Assembly (NCBI GenBank): GCA_014802265.1
Contig: JAAVCP010000013.1
Coordinates: 62,001 to 126,000, forward strand
Length of the DNA stretch: 64,000 bases
Source of the DNA: Bacteroides sp.
Lineage (GTDB): Bacteria > Bacteroidota > Bacteroidia > Bacteroidales > Muribaculaceae
Direction: 5' to 3'
In this document: one piece after another, positions 47,834 to 57,721 of the stretch
Numbering within the stretch: position 1 is the first letter of the stretch
How the letters are laid out: every line of letters starts with the position of its first letter
Position numbers and translations under genes: made by a program
Notes under the pieces: generated by a model
The model's database searches: none
Told to the model about the DNA's origin: nothing
Seen by the model: only the letters and a program-made list of their open reading frames with translations

Positions 47834-48790
47834 CTAAAATAGTTCCTTGGCTATTTTTTCAACACTGTCAGAGGCACTCATTGTGTAGAAATGTATGCCC
47901 GGAGAACCATGGTCAAGTAATTCTCTACATTGATGAACAGCCCATTCAACACCAATTTCTTTCACTTCTGCATCGGTTTTACTATCCCTGATTCGTGAGG
48001 CGAGTTCTTCAGGAATATCCGACCTAAAAGTCTTCGGTAGCATTGATAGGTGTGTTTTCTTGGTTATCGGTTTTATACCCGGAATTATGGGGACAGCAAT
48101 TCCGGTCTCACGGCACTTCCTAACAAATTCAAAAAACTTATTATTGTCAAAAAACATCTGAGTCACCAAATAGTCGGCACCATTCTCTACTTTCTTTTTC
48201 AGATAATATATATCTGAGTCCATGTTTGGTGCTTCTTCATGTTTCTCAGGGTAACACGCCATGCCGTATGAGAAAGGTGTATCTATACCTTGAATAACAG
48301 TATCATCAATACCGATACCCTTATTAAACAAATTAATTTGTTGCTGAAGATCAGAGGCATGCTGATGATACGGTTCTGAGGACTCCGAAAGTGCTCCCAT
48401 CCCTTTTTCATCTCCACGCAATACGAGAAGATTATTGATACCCAAAAAATTAAGATCAAGCAATGCATACTCTGTCTCTTCTTTAGAAAAACCTTTACAA
48501 ATAATATGCGGCACAGGAATAAGACCATACTTATTTTGAATGGCTGCTGATATTGCCACTGTCCCCGGTCTTTTCACAATACTCACACGCTTATGAGTTC
48601 CGTCTGGAAGAGGTTTATAAATATATTCACTGTGATGGGAGGTAATATTTACAAATTTAGGTGCAAACTTTTTAAGTTTCTCAATTATGTCAAAAACCTT
48701 ATATATGCTATTACCTCTGAGCGGAGGAAGAATCTCAAATGAAAAAATTGGATTCCTACTGTCGTTGATTATATCAATAATCCTAATCAT
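47834..48790 (-). CDS. metF: 5,10-methylenetetrahydrofolate reductase
   Basis: IFSFEILPPLRGNSI; FVNITSHHSEYI; LVLRGDEKG; GADYLVTQMFFDNNKFFEFVRKCRETGIAVPIIPGIKPIT. Confidence 0.93.
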   Translation of the reverse strand: MIRIIDIINDSRNPIFSFEILPPLRGNSIYKVFDIIEKLKKFAPKFVNITSHHSEYIYKPLPDGTHKRVSIVKRPGTVAISAAIQNKYGLIPVPHIICKGFSKEETEYALLDLNFLGINNLLVLRGDEKGMGALSESSEPYHQHASDLQQQINLFNKGIGIDDTVIQGIDTPFSYGMACYPEKHEEAPNMDSDIYYLKKKVENGADYLVTQMFFDNNKFFEFVRKCRETGIAVPIIPGIKPITKKTHLSMLPKTFRSDIPEELASRIRDSKTDAEVKEIGVEWAVHQCRELLDHGSPGIHFYTMSASDSVEKIAKELF

Positions 48791-48807
48791 GTTAACTGAA
48801 TTGTGAA

Positions 48808-49998
48808 TTACAATGAATTAACCGCATCAGAAATGCGAGTGAGAATCTCTTTCAGAATCGCTCTTGGGGTGGCTACATTTAAGCGCATAAATCCATTGCC
48901 CTCCGTGCCAAACATAGCTCCATCATTGAGTGCTACTTTTGCCTTGTTTACAAAAAGATCAATTAATTCATCATGACTGATGCCAAGTTCTCTACAATCA
49001 AGCCAAACAAGGAAAGAAGCATCAGGTCGAATCACCTTAATTCCTTTCACATTACTTTGAATAAAGTTTTCTGTAAAAGTAATATTATCCTTTACATACC
49101 TCAGCATTTCTTTTCGCCACTCATCACCTTCGCGATAAGCTGTAACTGTAGCTATGTGAGATAATAATGGTGCATCTCCAAATTCGTTAGCCGTTAACCA
49201 ACTGTAAAACTTTTCTCTCAATTCTTTATTGGGAATTACAGAAAAAGAACTTACAATTCCAGGAATATTGAAAGTCTTTGAAGGAGCACAGAAAGTTATA
49301 CTGTTTTGTGCAGCCACATCACTAACCGTTGCAAATGGGACATGTTTCTTTCCCCAAAGAGCCATGTCGGCATGAATTTCATCTGAAATTACGATAATAT
49401 TCTTTCTTTTGCATATTTCTGCCAATTGCTTAAGGTCTTCTTTTCTCCAGATAGTTCCTCCGGGATTATGTGGATTTGATAGAATCAGGATACCTCCTTT
49501 AATATCCAAGTTTTCCAATGCTGTGAAATCTATATTAAACCTCCCCTTATCATCCATAATGAGAGGCACATTAACAACATTCCGACCATTAAGTTCAGTA
49601 GTAATTCTGAATGGATGATACACAGGGGGCATAATAACTACATCATCACCAAGATTAGTAAATACATTAATTACCATTCCTATTCCTTTCACAATTCCTG
49701 GAATATAGCTGATCCATTCAGGTTTTATTTCCCAGTCATGGAGCTTTTTCTCCCAGTCTATAATAGCAGGTCTATAATCCGCAGGTTCAATAGTATATCC
49801 AAAAATTGGATGTTCAATGCGCTTCTTGAGAGCGTCTATAATAAACGGTGGGGTAGCAAAATCCATATCTGCGACCCATGCCGCGATAAGGTCTCCCCTA
49901 CCAAATCTTTCTACCAAAGCATCAGTCTTAATTGCTCCGGTTCCTCTACGTTCTATTATAGTATCAAAATTATAGTTATTCATTTCTATATTATTCAT
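48808..49998 (-). CDS. PatB/MalY-type cystathionine beta-lyase (C-S lyase)
   Basis: FDTIIERRGTGAIKTDALVERFGRGDLIAAWVADMDFATPPFIIDAL; NPHNPGGTIWRKEDLKQL; CAPSKTFNIPGI. Confidence 0.92.
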   Translation of the reverse strand: MNNIEMNNYNFDTIIERRGTGAIKTDALVERFGRGDLIAAWVADMDFATPPFIIDALKKRIEHPIFGYTIEPADYRPAIIDWEKKLHDWEIKPEWISYIPGIVKGIGMVINVFTNLGDDVVIMPPVYHPFRITTELNGRNVVNVPLIMDDKGRFNIDFTALENLDIKGGILILSNPHNPGGTIWRKEDLKQLAEICKRKNIIVISDEIHADMALWGKKHVPFATVSDVAAQNSITFCAPSKTFNIPGIVSSFSVIPNKELREKFYSWLTANEFGDAPLLSHIATVTAYREGDEWRKEMLRYVKDNITFTENFIQSNVKGIKVIRPDASFLVWLDCRELGISHDELIDLFVNKAKVALNDGAMFGTEGNGFMRLNVATPRAILKEILTRISDAVNSL

Positions 49999-51196
49999 TG
50001 GCAGAAGCTATTGCTTGTTTTAAATCTACAATAATATCATCTACATCCTCAAGACCTATTGAGAGCCTGATTACATTAGGCTTAATATCCATTTCCTCAC
50101 GCTGTTGCGGAGTTAAAGGTCCAAAAATAGTACTTGCAGGGTGAATTGCAAGCGATCGATTGTCAAATAGATTAGTAGCCCTATGTATCATTTTTAACGA
50201 ATTGATAAACTTAAGACACTTCTCTTCATTCTCTAACTCCATTACAATCATCGCACTTCCCTTATCACCGTATATATCTGTAAAAATCTCGTGATCTGGA
50301 TGACTTTCAAGACCCGGATAATACACTCTTTTGACATCTGGGATTGTTTCCAAGACTTTTGCAACTTCAAGAGCGGAAGCAGCCTGACGCTCATACCTTA
50401 CGGCAAGTGTTTCCATGCCAAGTGTCTGCATATATGCCACTTGTGGAGTCATATATCCACCAAGATTAAACACCGCATCTTTTTTTATAAGTCTGCTTAA
50501 TTCAGGATAATGGCCATAATCAATGATCAGCCCCCCAAGGCTTGTGGCTCCGCCCGAAATATATTTGGTGGATGACACTACCTGAAAATCTAACCCAATA
50601 GATTCACCATCAAATTCAGTGAACGGAATCATAGTAGTGTCAGCAATCACCGGTATGTCTTTTTCCTTAGCTATTTTTGATATCTCTCTGATGTCAATCA
50701 CCTCAGTCTGAGGATTAGTTACACTTTCTAAAAATACACAACAGGTATTATTGTCAATACTTCTTCTTACAGCTTCAGAGTCTGCAAGATCTATAAAACG
50801 TGCTTCTACACCAAAACGTTTCAGCGTATTGGATATAAGGAGGAATGTATTGCCAAACATGTGACGCGAAGTGATTATATTCTTTCCAGCGGCTGCTACA
50901 CTAAAAAGCATTGCACTGATTGCAGCCATACCCGATGTGAAAGCACTAACCTCTTTCGCTCTGGTAATATTCCTTACTATATCTTCCAGATGCGTAACAG
51001 TAGGGTTAAGTACACGAGAATAGTCGGGAGCGTCTATACGACCGCAAAATGCATCAGCCATAATAGAAGCATTATCAAATTCAAATGCCAAACAATTATA
51101 AACTGGCATCTGTAGGGCATCATACACGTCTCTTCTTTGAAAAGGAGTATGTATGGCTTTTGTTATTTTTTTCATTTTTATTATCTGTAGAAACAT
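49991..51196 (-). CDS. Trans-sulfuration enzyme family protein (MetB/MetZ-like, PLP-dependent)
   Basis: KAIHTPFQRRDVYDALQMPVYN; SRVLNPTVTHLEDIV; SGMAAISAML; STKYISGGATSLGG; AIHPASTIFGPLTPQQREEMDIKPNVIRLSIGLED. Confidence 0.92.
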   Translation of the reverse strand: MFLQIIKMKKITKAIHTPFQRRDVYDALQMPVYNCLAFEFDNASIMADAFCGRIDAPDYSRVLNPTVTHLEDIVRNITRAKEVSAFTSGMAAISAMLFSVAAAGKNIITSRHMFGNTFLLISNTLKRFGVEARFIDLADSEAVRRSIDNNTCCVFLESVTNPQTEVIDIREISKIAKEKDIPVIADTTMIPFTEFDGESIGLDFQVVSSTKYISGGATSLGGLIIDYGHYPELSRLIKKDAVFNLGGYMTPQVAYMQTLGMETLAVRYERQAASALEVAKVLETIPDVKRVYYPGLESHPDHEIFTDIYGDKGSAMIVMELENEEKCLKFINSLKMIHRATNLFDNRSLAIHPASTIFGPLTPQQREEMDIKPNVIRLSIGLEDVDDIIVDLKQAIASANE

Positions 51197-51354
51197 TTAA
51201 GCTACAAAATTAATATTTTTTTACGACATAATTATTCAATCAATTACAAAAAGAAGGATTTTTACGTCTTTTCCCATCTCTTTCAATTATAATTGTTGCA
51301 TGACTACATTAATTTAGTTAATTTCGCTGCCATTAAAACATAATAGCCTATCAA

Positions 51355-52707
51355 ATGAGTAAGGATAATAACACAAGAGCAATTTTTGCAACAAAATTCG
51401 GTGCCATAGCCACCACGGTGGGTTCAGCTGTCGGGTTGGGTAACATTTGGCGGTTCCCCTATGAGGCAGGAGTTCACGGTGGCGGAGCTTTCATGATTTG
51501 TTATATTATGTTTCTTTTTTTACTCGGGGTACCAGTGTTGTGCGCTGAGTTTTGTATGGGGAGGTCATCAAGGTGTAACGTATTTGGAGCTTATAATCGA
51601 CTGTCTGATGAAAAGGGTTGGAAAATCACCGGATTGATTGGAATAATAGCATCTCTTATGATTCTGAGTTTTTATTCCGTTGTAGCAGGTTGGACAGTAG
51701 AATACTGTTTTACCTCGCTTACCGGACAACTCAATTTTCATGACAGGACGAAAGGACACAGTCAATTCGTTGAACTCACAACCGGGGACCGCCCAATTAT
51801 ATGGACTGTTATATTTCTAATTTGTAACTTTGTAATACTTAATCGCGGAGTAACAAAGGGAATAGAACGAGCATCAAATATTCTTATGCCCATATTGTTT
51901 TTGCTACTTATAGCATTTTGTATCAATTCATTTACTCTTCCCGGTTGTAAAGATGGAATCAAATTTCTTTTTAAACCTGATTTTACTAAAATTGAACCTT
52001 CTGTCCTTTTAGGGGCAATGGGTCAGGCATTCTTTTCGTTAAGCCTTGGCCTTGGATGCATGATGACTTATGCTTCCTACTTTAGCAAGTCCACAAAATT
52101 AGGGAATATGGCTCTAACTATTGCATCGCTTGATCTTCTCGTTGCTGTTCTTGCTGGAATTGTCATATTTCCAGCAGTTTTCTCTTTCGGGTTGTCTCCG
52201 GAGGCAGGACCAACTTTAGTTTTTGAGGTACTACCTTTCATCTTTAATCAACTTCCTGCCGGGGTAATATGGGCTACACTGTTTTTTCTACTATTATTTA
52301 TGGCATCACTTACCTCTACAGTCTCCATGAGTGAAATATCAATCACTTATTTATGTGAAGAGAAAAATATGTCGCGAAAGAAAGCTACTATTATTTCGTC
52401 ACTTATTGCACTCATTGGAGGAATCTTATGTACACTAAGTTTTGGATCCCTAAGTGATTTTAAGATATGTGGTCTTACTATTTTTAACTTATTTGATTAC
52501 ATATCATCAAATATTTTTCTGCCCATAGGGGGAATGATCTGTTCTATTTTCGTTGGCTGGAAGATGAAAAAGGATTTGATTATGAAAGAATTTACAAATG
52601 ATGGCTCAATGAAATTTTACACATTGACATTGCTTATTTTCTTCCTTAAATACCTATGTCCGATTGCAATATTTATAATCTTTCTAAACTCCATTGGGAT
52701 TCTTTGA
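51355..52707 (+). CDS. Sodium-dependent transporter (NSS/SNF family)
   Basis: ATKFGAIATTVGSAVGLGNIWRFPYEAGVHGGGAFMICYI; multiple TM segments. Confidence 0.94.
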   Translation: MSKDNNTRAIFATKFGAIATTVGSAVGLGNIWRFPYEAGVHGGGAFMICYIMFLFLLGVPVLCAEFCMGRSSRCNVFGAYNRLSDEKGWKITGLIGIIASLMILSFYSVVAGWTVEYCFTSLTGQLNFHDRTKGHSQFVELTTGDRPIIWTVIFLICNFVILNRGVTKGIERASNILMPILFLLLIAFCINSFTLPGCKDGIKFLFKPDFTKIEPSVLLGAMGQAFFSLSLGLGCMMTYASYFSKSTKLGNMALTIASLDLLVAVLAGIVIFPAVFSFGLSPEAGPTLVFEVLPFIFNQLPAGVIWATLFFLLLFMASLTSTVSMSEISITYLCEEKNMSRKKATIISSLIALIGGILCTLSFGSLSDFKICGLTIFNLFDYISSNIFLPIGGMICSIFVGWKMKKDLIMKEFTNDGSMKFYTLTLLIFFLKYLCPIAIFIIFLNSIGIL

Positions 52708-52920
52708 ATGTAGGTCCATAAAGTTGATTTGATTCATTTTGCGCCTGAACCATCGAAAAGAATTATAGTAACCCCTTCCGGCAATAACTATTGTCACGAT
52801 TATATTTTCTTTAAAATTTCCCCAAAGCAAGTATTGCAGTAGTAAGACAATGGCTGTAAACACAATTAGTTTAAAAATTAATTGTTTATATATTTCTCGC
52901 TTTATTGATCTAATATCCAT
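52684..52920 (-). CDS. Small hypothetical membrane protein (78 aa)
   Basis: MDIRSIKREIYKQLIFKLIVFTAIVLLLQYLLWG...; 3' end overlaps the convergent transporter by 24 nt. Confidence 0.45.
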   Translation of the reverse strand: MDIRSIKREIYKQLIFKLIVFTAIVLLLQYLLWGNFKENIIVTIVIAGRGYYNSFRWFRRKMNQINFMDLHSKNPNGV

Positions 52921-53017
52921 ATATCTGGTCCAAAATTATAGTATTTTACAAAATTACACATAATTCCTAACACATGCAATTTAATAAATCTTTTTTGTAA
53001 TTCTCAATTAAATTACT

Positions 53018-53025
53018 TATATTTG
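53018..53025 (+). promoter_or_regulatory. Putative -7 promoter element of uvrB
   Basis: TATATTTG matches TAnnTTTG; supports the downstream ATG at 53047 over 53023. Confidence 0.5.
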
Positions 53026-53046
53026 CACTACGAAAGATATATTGAA

Positions 53047-55155
53047 ATGGATTTCCAATTAACTTCAGATTATAAGCCTACCGGAGATCAACCAGAGGCA
53101 ATTGCAGAACTCGCCAAAGGCGTTAGAGAGGGTAATCCTCATCAGACTCTTTTAGGCGTCACAGGTTCCGGAAAGACCTTTACCATGGCAAACGTCATTA
53201 AGGAAGTAAAGCGTCCAACCCTAATTCTATCACATAACAAAACTCTTGCAGCACAGCTTTATTCTGAGTTTAAGACTTTTTTTCCTAACAACTCAGTGCA
53301 GTATTTTGTAAGTTACTATGACTATTATCAGCCCGAGGCTTACATACCCTCGTCTGATAAATATATTGAAAAAGATCTGATGATCAATGATCAGATTGAG
53401 CGACTTCGTCTTTCAACGGTTGCCTCTCTTCTTTCAGGAAGAAGAGATATAGTCGTAGTGTCGTCAGTGAGCTGCATATATGGTATGGGCAATCCTGATG
53501 ATTTCGCACAAAATGTTATAAAGATTAAAGTTGGCGACACTATTTCAAGGAATGCTTTTCTGAGGAAACTCGTTGATTCACTCTATTCCAGGACTGAAAT
53601 AGAACTACTACCTGGCGAATTCCGTGTTAAAGGAGATACCGTAGATATTATGTTATCATTTGAAGAGATACAACTCAGGGTATTATTTTGGGGAGACGAA
53701 ATTGAAAAGATTCAGACTATTGATCCAATTAATGGTATGATTTTATCATCTCTCGAAGGATTTAACATATATCCTGCCAATATCTTTGTCACCACCAAGG
53801 AACGTATGGCATCTGCTATCGATCAAATAACCCTTGATATGGGTGCCCAATGTGATTTCTTTGCAAGGGAAGGAAGACTATTAGAAGCGGATAGACTCAG
53901 AGAACGGGTAACATACGATGTAGAGATGATGAAAGAGTTGGGTCATTGTGCTGGTATTGAGAACTATTCAAGATATTTTGACGGTAGGGAACCGGGTATG
54001 CGTCCTTTCTGTCTTCTTGACTATTTCCCACGAGACTTTCTTACCATAATAGACGAGAGCCACGTGACACTACCTCAGATAAGAGGTATGAATGGTGGAG
54101 ACCTTTCCAGAAAAATGAATCTTGTGGAGTACGGATTCCGATTGCCTGCAGCAATTGATAACCGCCCACTGAAATTTGAAGAGTTTGAGCGTCTTACACC
54201 ACAGAAGATATATGTAAGTGCGACTCCCGGTGATTATGAGTTGATAAAGTCCGAAGGTGTATTTACTGAGCAAGTTATCCGTCCTACCGGTCTTCTTGAT
54301 CCGGAAATTGAGGTACGTCCGACAATGAATCAAATTGATGATCTCATGGAGGAGATTCAATTGCGTATAGAAGCAGGAGAACGTGTGCTTGTGACTACAT
54401 TGACCAAACGTATGGCTGAAGAACTTGACAATCATCTACGTAAATGGGGAGTTAGTAGTGCATACATACATAGTGATGTAGATACGCTTGAAAGAATCAA
54501 AATTCTTGAAGATCTCAGGGAAGGTGTTTATGATGTGCTGGTTGGCGTTAACCTCTTACGTGAAGGTCTTGACTTACCCCAGGTCAGTCTCGTCGCTATC
54601 CTTGATGCTGATAAAGAGGGTTTTTTAAGGAACTACAGATCACTGACGCAGACAGCAGGACGTGCAGCACGTAACGTACATGGGAAAGTTATAATGTATG
54701 CTGACAAGATTACTGACAGTATGCAACGAACTATTGACGAAACCGAACGCCGACGTGCTAAACAGATGAGTTATAATGAGGCAAACGGTATAACACCCCA
54801 ACCAATCGTTAAGAAATCTTCAGCAAAAGATCTTATTGAGCTTTACAGTGAAAAAGATGTAGAGAAAGTTGTATCTTCCAATATATCAAAAGGTTCAGTA
54901 AAGAAAAATATAGCTAAACCAAAGAAGTCAGCCCCGCGTCCATATATTGAAGAAGAGCATGAGATTGGTTTGGCAGCTGATCCTATAATAGAATATATGA
55001 CAAAGGATGAACTTTCTGCGCGTATTGAAAGTGTAAACAAAGAGATGATTGCTGCCGCACGCAAGACTGATTTTATTGCGGCAGCCAAATTGCGCGATGA
55101 ACTTCTTTCGCTTAAAGACCTATTACAAGCTAAAGAAAAAAATGAAACAGTTTAA
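53047..55155 (+). CDS. uvrB: Excinuclease ABC subunit B
   Basis: ORF from 53023; start MDFQLTSDYKPTGDQPEAIAEL at 53047. GVTGSGKTFTMANVI; YYDYYQPEAYIPSSDKYIEKD; UVR motif at the C-terminus. Confidence 0.96.
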   Translation: MDFQLTSDYKPTGDQPEAIAELAKGVREGNPHQTLLGVTGSGKTFTMANVIKEVKRPTLILSHNKTLAAQLYSEFKTFFPNNSVQYFVSYYDYYQPEAYIPSSDKYIEKDLMINDQIERLRLSTVASLLSGRRDIVVVSSVSCIYGMGNPDDFAQNVIKIKVGDTISRNAFLRKLVDSLYSRTEIELLPGEFRVKGDTVDIMLSFEEIQLRVLFWGDEIEKIQTIDPINGMILSSLEGFNIYPANIFVTTKERMASAIDQITLDMGAQCDFFAREGRLLEADRLRERVTYDVEMMKELGHCAGIENYSRYFDGREPGMRPFCLLDYFPRDFLTIIDESHVTLPQIRGMNGGDLSRKMNLVEYGFRLPAAIDNRPLKFEEFERLTPQKIYVSATPGDYELIKSEGVFTEQVIRPTGLLDPEIEVRPTMNQIDDLMEEIQLRIEAGERVLVTTLTKRMAEELDNHLRKWGVSSAYIHSDVDTLERIKILEDLREGVYDVLVGVNLLREGLDLPQVSLVAILDADKEGFLRNYRSLTQTAGRAARNVHGKVIMYADKITDSMQRTIDETERRRAKQMSYNEANGITPQPIVKKSSAKDLIELYSEKDVEKVVSSNISKGSVKKNIAKPKKSAPRPYIEEEHEIGLAADPIIEYMTKDELSARIESVNKEMIAAARKTDFIAAAKLRDELLSLKDLLQAKEKNETV

Positions 55156-57085
55156 GCATAAATCTACCAGTCCGGAACAGCAAAAAAATATATCGTTACC
55201 AACTTTTCCATTGATGCCACGTGAGCTTTTCCTACCGACCTCTAAGGAAGAGATGGTGAAACTCGGCTGGGAACAGGCTGATGTCATTATTTTTTCGGGT
55301 GATGCCTACGTAGATCATCCCTCATTTGGAGCGGCAGTCATAGGAAGAGTCTTACAGGCTGCCGGATATAAAGTAGCAATAGTGCCACAACCAAATTGGC
55401 GAGATGATCTTCGTGATTTTAAGAAATTAGGTAAACCCAGATTATTTTTTGGAGTATCTGCAGGTGCGATGGATTCAATGGTAAATCATTACACTGCTAA
55501 CCGTCGTCTGCGTCATGACGATGCATACACTGCGGGAGGCAGATATGGAATGCGACCTGACTACCCTACCATTGTATATTCAAAGATACTTAAAGAATTG
55601 TTTCCTGACACACCAGTAATTATAGGAGGAATTGAAGCATCATTACGTAGGGTTTCACACTATGATTATTGGGGAGATCGCCTTCGTCCTTCTATTATAG
55701 CAGATGCGCCTGCCGATATGATAAGTTATGGAATGGGAGAACGAACTGTTCTTGAATTAGCACATAGGCTTGATAAGGGTGAAAAGATTGAAGATATTAC
55801 TGATGTGCCCCAGACAGCATTTTTTTCTTGTGAAACTCCCGGAGAAAATGATATAGTGTTGCATAGCTATGAAGCTTGCTTGAAAGACAAAAAGCTTCAG
55901 TCGCAAAATTTTCGACATATTGAAGAGGAGTCAAATAAAGTATCGGGTAAAATAATATGGCAGGAAACCAATGGGAGGCGGTTGAAAATCAATCCTATGT
56001 ATCCTCCTATGAAACAGGGAGAGATTGACGCATCATTTGATTTACCGTATACGAGAGTACCTCATCCACGCTATAAGGGGAAAGTAATTCCTGCCTACGA
56101 TATGATTCGTCATTCGGTAAATATGCACCGTGGATGTTTCGGTGGATGTGCCTTCTGCACAATCTCAGCCCATCAGGGAAAGTTCATCTCTTCCCGTTCA
56201 AAAGAGTCAATAATGAAAGAGGTGAGACAAGTGTGTGCAATGGAGGATTTTAAAGGTTACATCTCAGACCTTGGTGGACCATCAGCAAATATGTATTCGA
56301 TGGGAGGATACGATAAGTCAATATGTGCCAAATGTTCGCGACCCTCATGTCTCCATCCGAAGCCTTGTCCGAATCTTAACAACGACCACTCCCCTCTTCT
56401 TGATATTTATAAGAGCGTAGATAGTCTTCCTGAAGTGAAAAAATCTTTTATTGGAAGCGGGGTTCGGTATGATCTCGCTATGGCTCAGAATAAAAAGGAT
56501 TCAGTTAATTCTGCCAATAAAAAATATATGGAGGAGCTGATTTGTGCCCACGTGAGTGGCAGACTTAAAGTTGCCCCGGAACACACCTCAGATCGTGTAC
56601 TCGACTGTATGCGTAAGCCGTCATTTTCCCAATTCAGAAAATTTAAAAGGTTTTTTGATGACGTGAATAAGAAATATGGGTTACGTCAGCAACTTATTCC
56701 TTATTTCATTTCTTCTCATCCCGCATGTGAAGAGGTTGATATGGCAGAGTTAGCTGCTATAACCAAAGATCTTGATTTTCATCTTGAGCAAGTACAGGAT
56801 TTCACACCCACTCCAATGACAGTTGCCACAGAGATCTATTATTCAGGTTATCATCCATATACAGGAGAAAAAGTTTTCACAGCGCGAACAGAGAAAGAAA
56901 AGTTGGCACAGAGACAATTCTTTTTTTGGTACAAGCCGGAAGCTAAGAAAGAACTTATTAATGAGCTTAGACATCTTCATCGTCCTGATTTAATAGACCG
57001 TCTTTATGGCAATGATAATAAAAATTTCACTAAGCGCCATATCAGTTCAAAAAATTCTAAAAGCTCAAAATCTTTAAGGACTTAA
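55142..57085 (+). CDS. YgiQ-family radical SAM protein
   Basis: ORF from 55049; start MKQFKHKSTSPEQQ at 55142 overlapping the uvrB end. HRGCFGGCAFCTISAHQGKFISSRS (CxxxCxxC); DLGGPSANMY; LHPKPCPNL. Confidence 0.93.
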   Translation: MKQFKHKSTSPEQQKNISLPTFPLMPRELFLPTSKEEMVKLGWEQADVIIFSGDAYVDHPSFGAAVIGRVLQAAGYKVAIVPQPNWRDDLRDFKKLGKPRLFFGVSAGAMDSMVNHYTANRRLRHDDAYTAGGRYGMRPDYPTIVYSKILKELFPDTPVIIGGIEASLRRVSHYDYWGDRLRPSIIADAPADMISYGMGERTVLELAHRLDKGEKIEDITDVPQTAFFSCETPGENDIVLHSYEACLKDKKLQSQNFRHIEEESNKVSGKIIWQETNGRRLKINPMYPPMKQGEIDASFDLPYTRVPHPRYKGKVIPAYDMIRHSVNMHRGCFGGCAFCTISAHQGKFISSRSKESIMKEVRQVCAMEDFKGYISDLGGPSANMYSMGGYDKSICAKCSRPSCLHPKPCPNLNNDHSPLLDIYKSVDSLPEVKKSFIGSGVRYDLAMAQNKKDSVNSANKKYMEELICAHVSGRLKVAPEHTSDRVLDCMRKPSFSQFRKFKRFFDDVNKKYGLRQQLIPYFISSHPACEEVDMAELAAITKDLDFHLEQVQDFTPTPMTVATEIYYSGYHPYTGEKVFTARTEKEKLAQRQFFFWYKPEAKKELINELRHLHRPDLIDRLYGNDNKNFTKRHISSKNSKSSKSLRT

Positions 57086-57137
57086 GACATAATAACCAAG
57101 ACATATCAGCGTTGATATAGAATATAACTTTATAACT

Positions 57138-57548
57138 ATGAGTAAGATCAAAGTTTATCATCCGCGTCTCTATGCTTTTTTCCAAAGTAAAGTCATCAAT
57201 TCAATGATGATAGTTATTAACATTGCTCTTTTAATGACCGGTTGCACAAAAGACTTAATTGTGCCTTTTTCTGTCGCTTCAGTAAGTTTTTTGTTAGCTT
57301 TGAGCTACACCGTATGGTTTTGGATTAAACGTCCTCAGCGGATTGTGATAAATAGTTGGTTATCAAATATGAGCGGCTATTTTTCATTTTACTTCCTTAG
57401 CGTAGGTGCAATGAAAAATCTTAACGAATTATGGTTTATTTTTCCGGCAATTATTGGGGTTTGCCTGTTATTTGTCAATCTTATTAAAAACCATGATGAA
57501 GTCTTCAATATTTCTACAAGAGAAATCAGTGCTCTTAATCAAGTATAA
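57138..57548 (+). CDS. Hypothetical membrane protein
   Basis: 136-aa ORF with several hydrophobic segments, in a collinear gene context. Confidence 0.65.
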   Translation: MSKIKVYHPRLYAFFQSKVINSMMIVINIALLMTGCTKDLIVPFSVASVSFLLALSYTVWFWIKRPQRIVINSWLSNMSGYFSFYFLSVGAMKNLNELWFIFPAIIGVCLLFVNLIKNHDEVFNISTREISALNQV

Positions 57549-57721
57549 ATTGTAGATCCTAATACTCTGATTTTTATTAAAATTAATCGCAACTCTCCTT
57601 TAATAGTTTCCCGTTATTAAGGCAAAATAACAGTCACAATGATGGGAAATTTCATTTTTTTATGTTAAATTTGTAAACTCATTTGTGAAAATCTTAAATC
57701 TAAACCTTTATATCGTTTAAA

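Noticed and set aside
51197-51354. Possible SAM riboswitch before the methionine genes
   Set aside because: The short AT-rich divergent spacer shows no recognisable SAM riboswitch core.
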